Assembly: GCA_020253595.1 (NCBI GenBank)
Contig: JADCBH010000181.1
Location: 1-5,414, forward strand
Source: Brevundimonas sp.
Lineage (GTDB): Bacteria; Pseudomonadota; Alphaproteobacteria; Caulobacterales; Caulobacteraceae
DNA length: 5,414 nt
Direction of reading: 5' to 3'
The notes beneath the pieces are model-generated. The model saw only the letters and a program-made list of their open reading frames with translations, was not told where the DNA came from and made no database searches. Made by a program: the position numbers and the translations under genes. This document shows, piece after piece, positions 3,911-5,414 of the stretch. Numbering within the stretch: position 1 is the stretch's first letter; every line of letters begins with the position of its first letter.

Positions 3911-5414
3911 TCAGCTGACCGGGAAGCCCCGCACGCGCAGCAGGGCGGCCACGTCCGGATTGCGGCCCCGGAAGCGGCGGTAGGCGTCCGCCCGATCCGA
4001 GGAATTGCCTTCCGCCAGGATGATCGCCTTGTAGCGAGCGGCGATGTCCGGATTGAAGACGTCGCCCGACTCCTCGAAGTAGGCCCAGGTGTCGGCGTCC
4101 ATGACCTCGGACCACAGATAGCTGTAATAGCCGGCCGAGTAGGCGTCCGACGTGAACAGGTGATTGAACTGCGGCAGGCGGTGCCGCATCACGATTTCCC
4201 GGGGCATGCCGAAGCGCGCCAGGCTCTCGCGCTCGAAGGCGTCGATGTCCGTTGGCGGCGTCGCACGGGTGTGCAGGTCCATGTCGACCAGGGCCGACGA
4301 CAGGTAGCTGACCGTGGCATAGCCCTGGTTGAACGTCGCGGCGGCCTCGACCTTGTCGACCAGGCTCTGGGGCATGGGTTCGCCGGTCTGGTAGTGCTTC
4401 ATGAAGCCATCCAGGATCGGCCGGCTCAGCACCCAGTGCTCATGCACCTGCGACGGATACTCGACGTAGTCGCGCGGCGTGTTGCCCAGGCCCGGGTAGC
4501 GGACCTGGTAGGACAGGTAGTGCAGCGCGTGGCCGAACTCGTGGAACAGGGTCTGGGCGTCATCCAGCGAGATGAGGATCGGCTGCCCGCCCTCCGCCTT
4601 GATGAAGTTGTTGTTGTTCGACACCAGCTTGTTGCCGCCGCCGTCGTAACCCCAGCCGATGCGGTAGCTGGTCATCCAGGCCCCCGACCGCTTGCCCGCG
4701 CGGGCGAAGTCGTCGGAGTAGAACAGGCCGACGTGCGAGCCATCGGACTTGTTCTTGACCTCGAACACCTCGACGTCCGGGTGGAAGCCCGGGACGCTGC
4801 CGGCGGGGACCGGCGTGAAGGTGAAGCCGTACAGCCGCTCGGCCATGTAGAAGGCACCGCGCTTCACCGCGTTCAGCTCGAAGTAGGGCTTCAGCTCGTT
4901 CTGATCGAGGTCGTACTTCGCCTTCCGGACCTTTTCGGCAAAGTACAGATAGTCCCAGGGCTCGATGTCGTGTCCGGCGATGTCGCGCATGTCGGCGACC
5001 TCCTGGGTCACCCGCGCCTTGGCCGGTTCCCAGACCCGCATCATCAGTTCCATGGCGGCGGCCGGCGTGCGGGCCATGGTGTCCTGCATGCGCCACTCGG
5101 CGTGGTTGGCGTAGCCAAGCAGACGGGCGCGCTCAGCGCGCAGCCGCACGATCTCGGCGATGATGGCGTTGGTGTCGTTGCGGTCACCGTTGTCACCGCG
5201 GCCCACGAACTTGCGCCACACCTGTTCGCGCAGGCCCCGGTCGTCGGCGAAGGTCAGGAAGGGATCGACGCTGGAGCGGGTGTTGACGATGGCCCAGCCC
5301 TGCAGGTTGCGCGAGCGGGCGGCGCCGGCGGCAGCGGCCTTGTTGGAGTCCGGCAGGCCCGCGACGCCGGCCTCGTTGGGGATCACGGTCCAGGTGTTCT
5401 CATCGGCCACGACC
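3911..5414 (-). CDS. dcp: M3 family zinc metallopeptidase, Dcp-type (N-terminus outside window)
   Basis: A thermolysin-fold zinc peptidase related to peptidyl-dipeptidase Dcp, which removes C-terminal dipeptides from peptides; in bacteria it acts in peptide turnover. About 501 residues are present from the right edge to the TGA at 3911-3913; E. coli Dcp is 681. The zinc site is complete: HEFGH (4529-4543) and the third ligand Glu in VEYPSQ (4460-4462). Recalled Dcp blocks are IEPWDYLYFAEKVRKAK, LKPYFELN, FHPDVEVFEV, NTPRDYVEYPSQ, EHWV, FNQGY and AGYYSYLW. The substrate-binding His/Tyr segment spans 4112-4162. The loop from HEFGH to the third ligand is two residues shorter than in recalled E. 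coli Dcp. The GTG at 5408-5410 is internal, since the frame stays open to the edge. Whether it has a signal peptide cannot be seen. M3 family is certain; Dcp over oligopeptidase A is likely from block similarity. Confidence 0.92.
   Translation of the reverse strand, partial: VVADENTWTVIPNEAGVAGLPDSNKAAAAGAARSRNLQGWAIVNTRSSVDPFLTFADDRGLREQVWRKFVGRGDNGDRNDTNAIIAEIVRLRAERARLLGYANHAEWRMQDTMARTPAAAMELMMRVWEPAKARVTQEVADMRDIAGHDIEPWDYLYFAEKVRKAKYDLDQNELKPYFELNAVKRGAFYMAERLYGFTFTPVPAGSVPGFHPDVEVFEVKNKSDGSHVGLFYSDDFARAGKRSGAWMTSYRIGWGYDGGGNKLVSNNNNFIKAEGGQPILISLDDAQTLFHEFGHALHYLSYQVRYPGLGNTPRDYVEYPSQVHEHWVLSRPILDGFMKHYQTGEPMPQSLVDKVEAAATFNQGYATVSYLSSALVDMDLHTRATPPTDIDAFERESLARFGMPREIVMRHRLPQFNHLFTSDAYSAGYYSYLWSEVMDADTWAYFEESGDVFNPDIAARYKAIILAEGNSSDRADAYRRFRGRNPDVAALLRVRGFPVS

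Noticed and set aside
5408..5410. GTG as a start of the M3 peptidase
   Set aside because: The frame continues to the window edge and the family is much longer; this is an internal valine.
1..5414. Mobile elements, CRISPR arrays, tRNA or rRNA genes
   Set aside because: I saw no transposase or integrase motifs, no spaced repeat array, no tRNA-like cloverleaf and no rRNA sequence; the window looks like stable chromosome.

Overview
The window is GC-rich and densely coded. It looks like a chromosomal segment from an alphaproteobacterium of the Caulobacteraceae, with Brevundimonas or Caulobacter as the best guess. The reasons are two tandem UrcA-family periplasmic proteins (a family best known from Caulobacter), the base composition, a Caulobacter-like TTGACG promoter element and a GANTC (CcrM-type) site beside it. 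The taxon is an inference, because there is no marker gene here.

Layout. Positions 1-858 (+) hold the C-terminal third of phosphoenolpyruvate carboxylase (ppc), cut by the left edge. Positions 859-1040 are an intergenic region with a possible ppc terminator and a weak promoter candidate. At 1041-1346 and 1511-1822 (+) are two small secreted UrcA-family proteins that align without gaps over their mature parts. The 164-bp gap between them holds a promoter candidate and a perfect 8-bp inverted repeat. At 1889-3838 (+) is a cytosolic hybrid sensor histidine kinase (PAS-PAS-HisKA-HATPase-REC). At 3839-3910 is a short convergent intergenic region with nested inverted repeats. Positions 3911-5414 (-) hold the C-terminal part of an M3 family zinc metallopeptidase of the peptidyl-dipeptidase Dcp type, cut by the right edge.

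How the parts relate. ppc (anaplerotic carbon metabolism) and the Dcp-like peptidase (peptide degradation) look like ordinary housekeeping neighbours. The core of interest is the urcA-urcA-kinase cluster, where all genes point the same way and no clear terminator separates the second urcA from the kinase.

The most striking signal is the 66-bp urcA/kinase junction. A predicted 11-bp RNA hairpin ends on the base before the kinase ATG and buries its Shine-Dalgarno sequence. A possible 12-codon leader ORF in the same frame stops inside that hairpin, and two 7-bp direct repeats lie just upstream. Together these suggest that kinase translation may be kept low or coupled to upstream translation. This is a hypothesis drawn from sequence alone.
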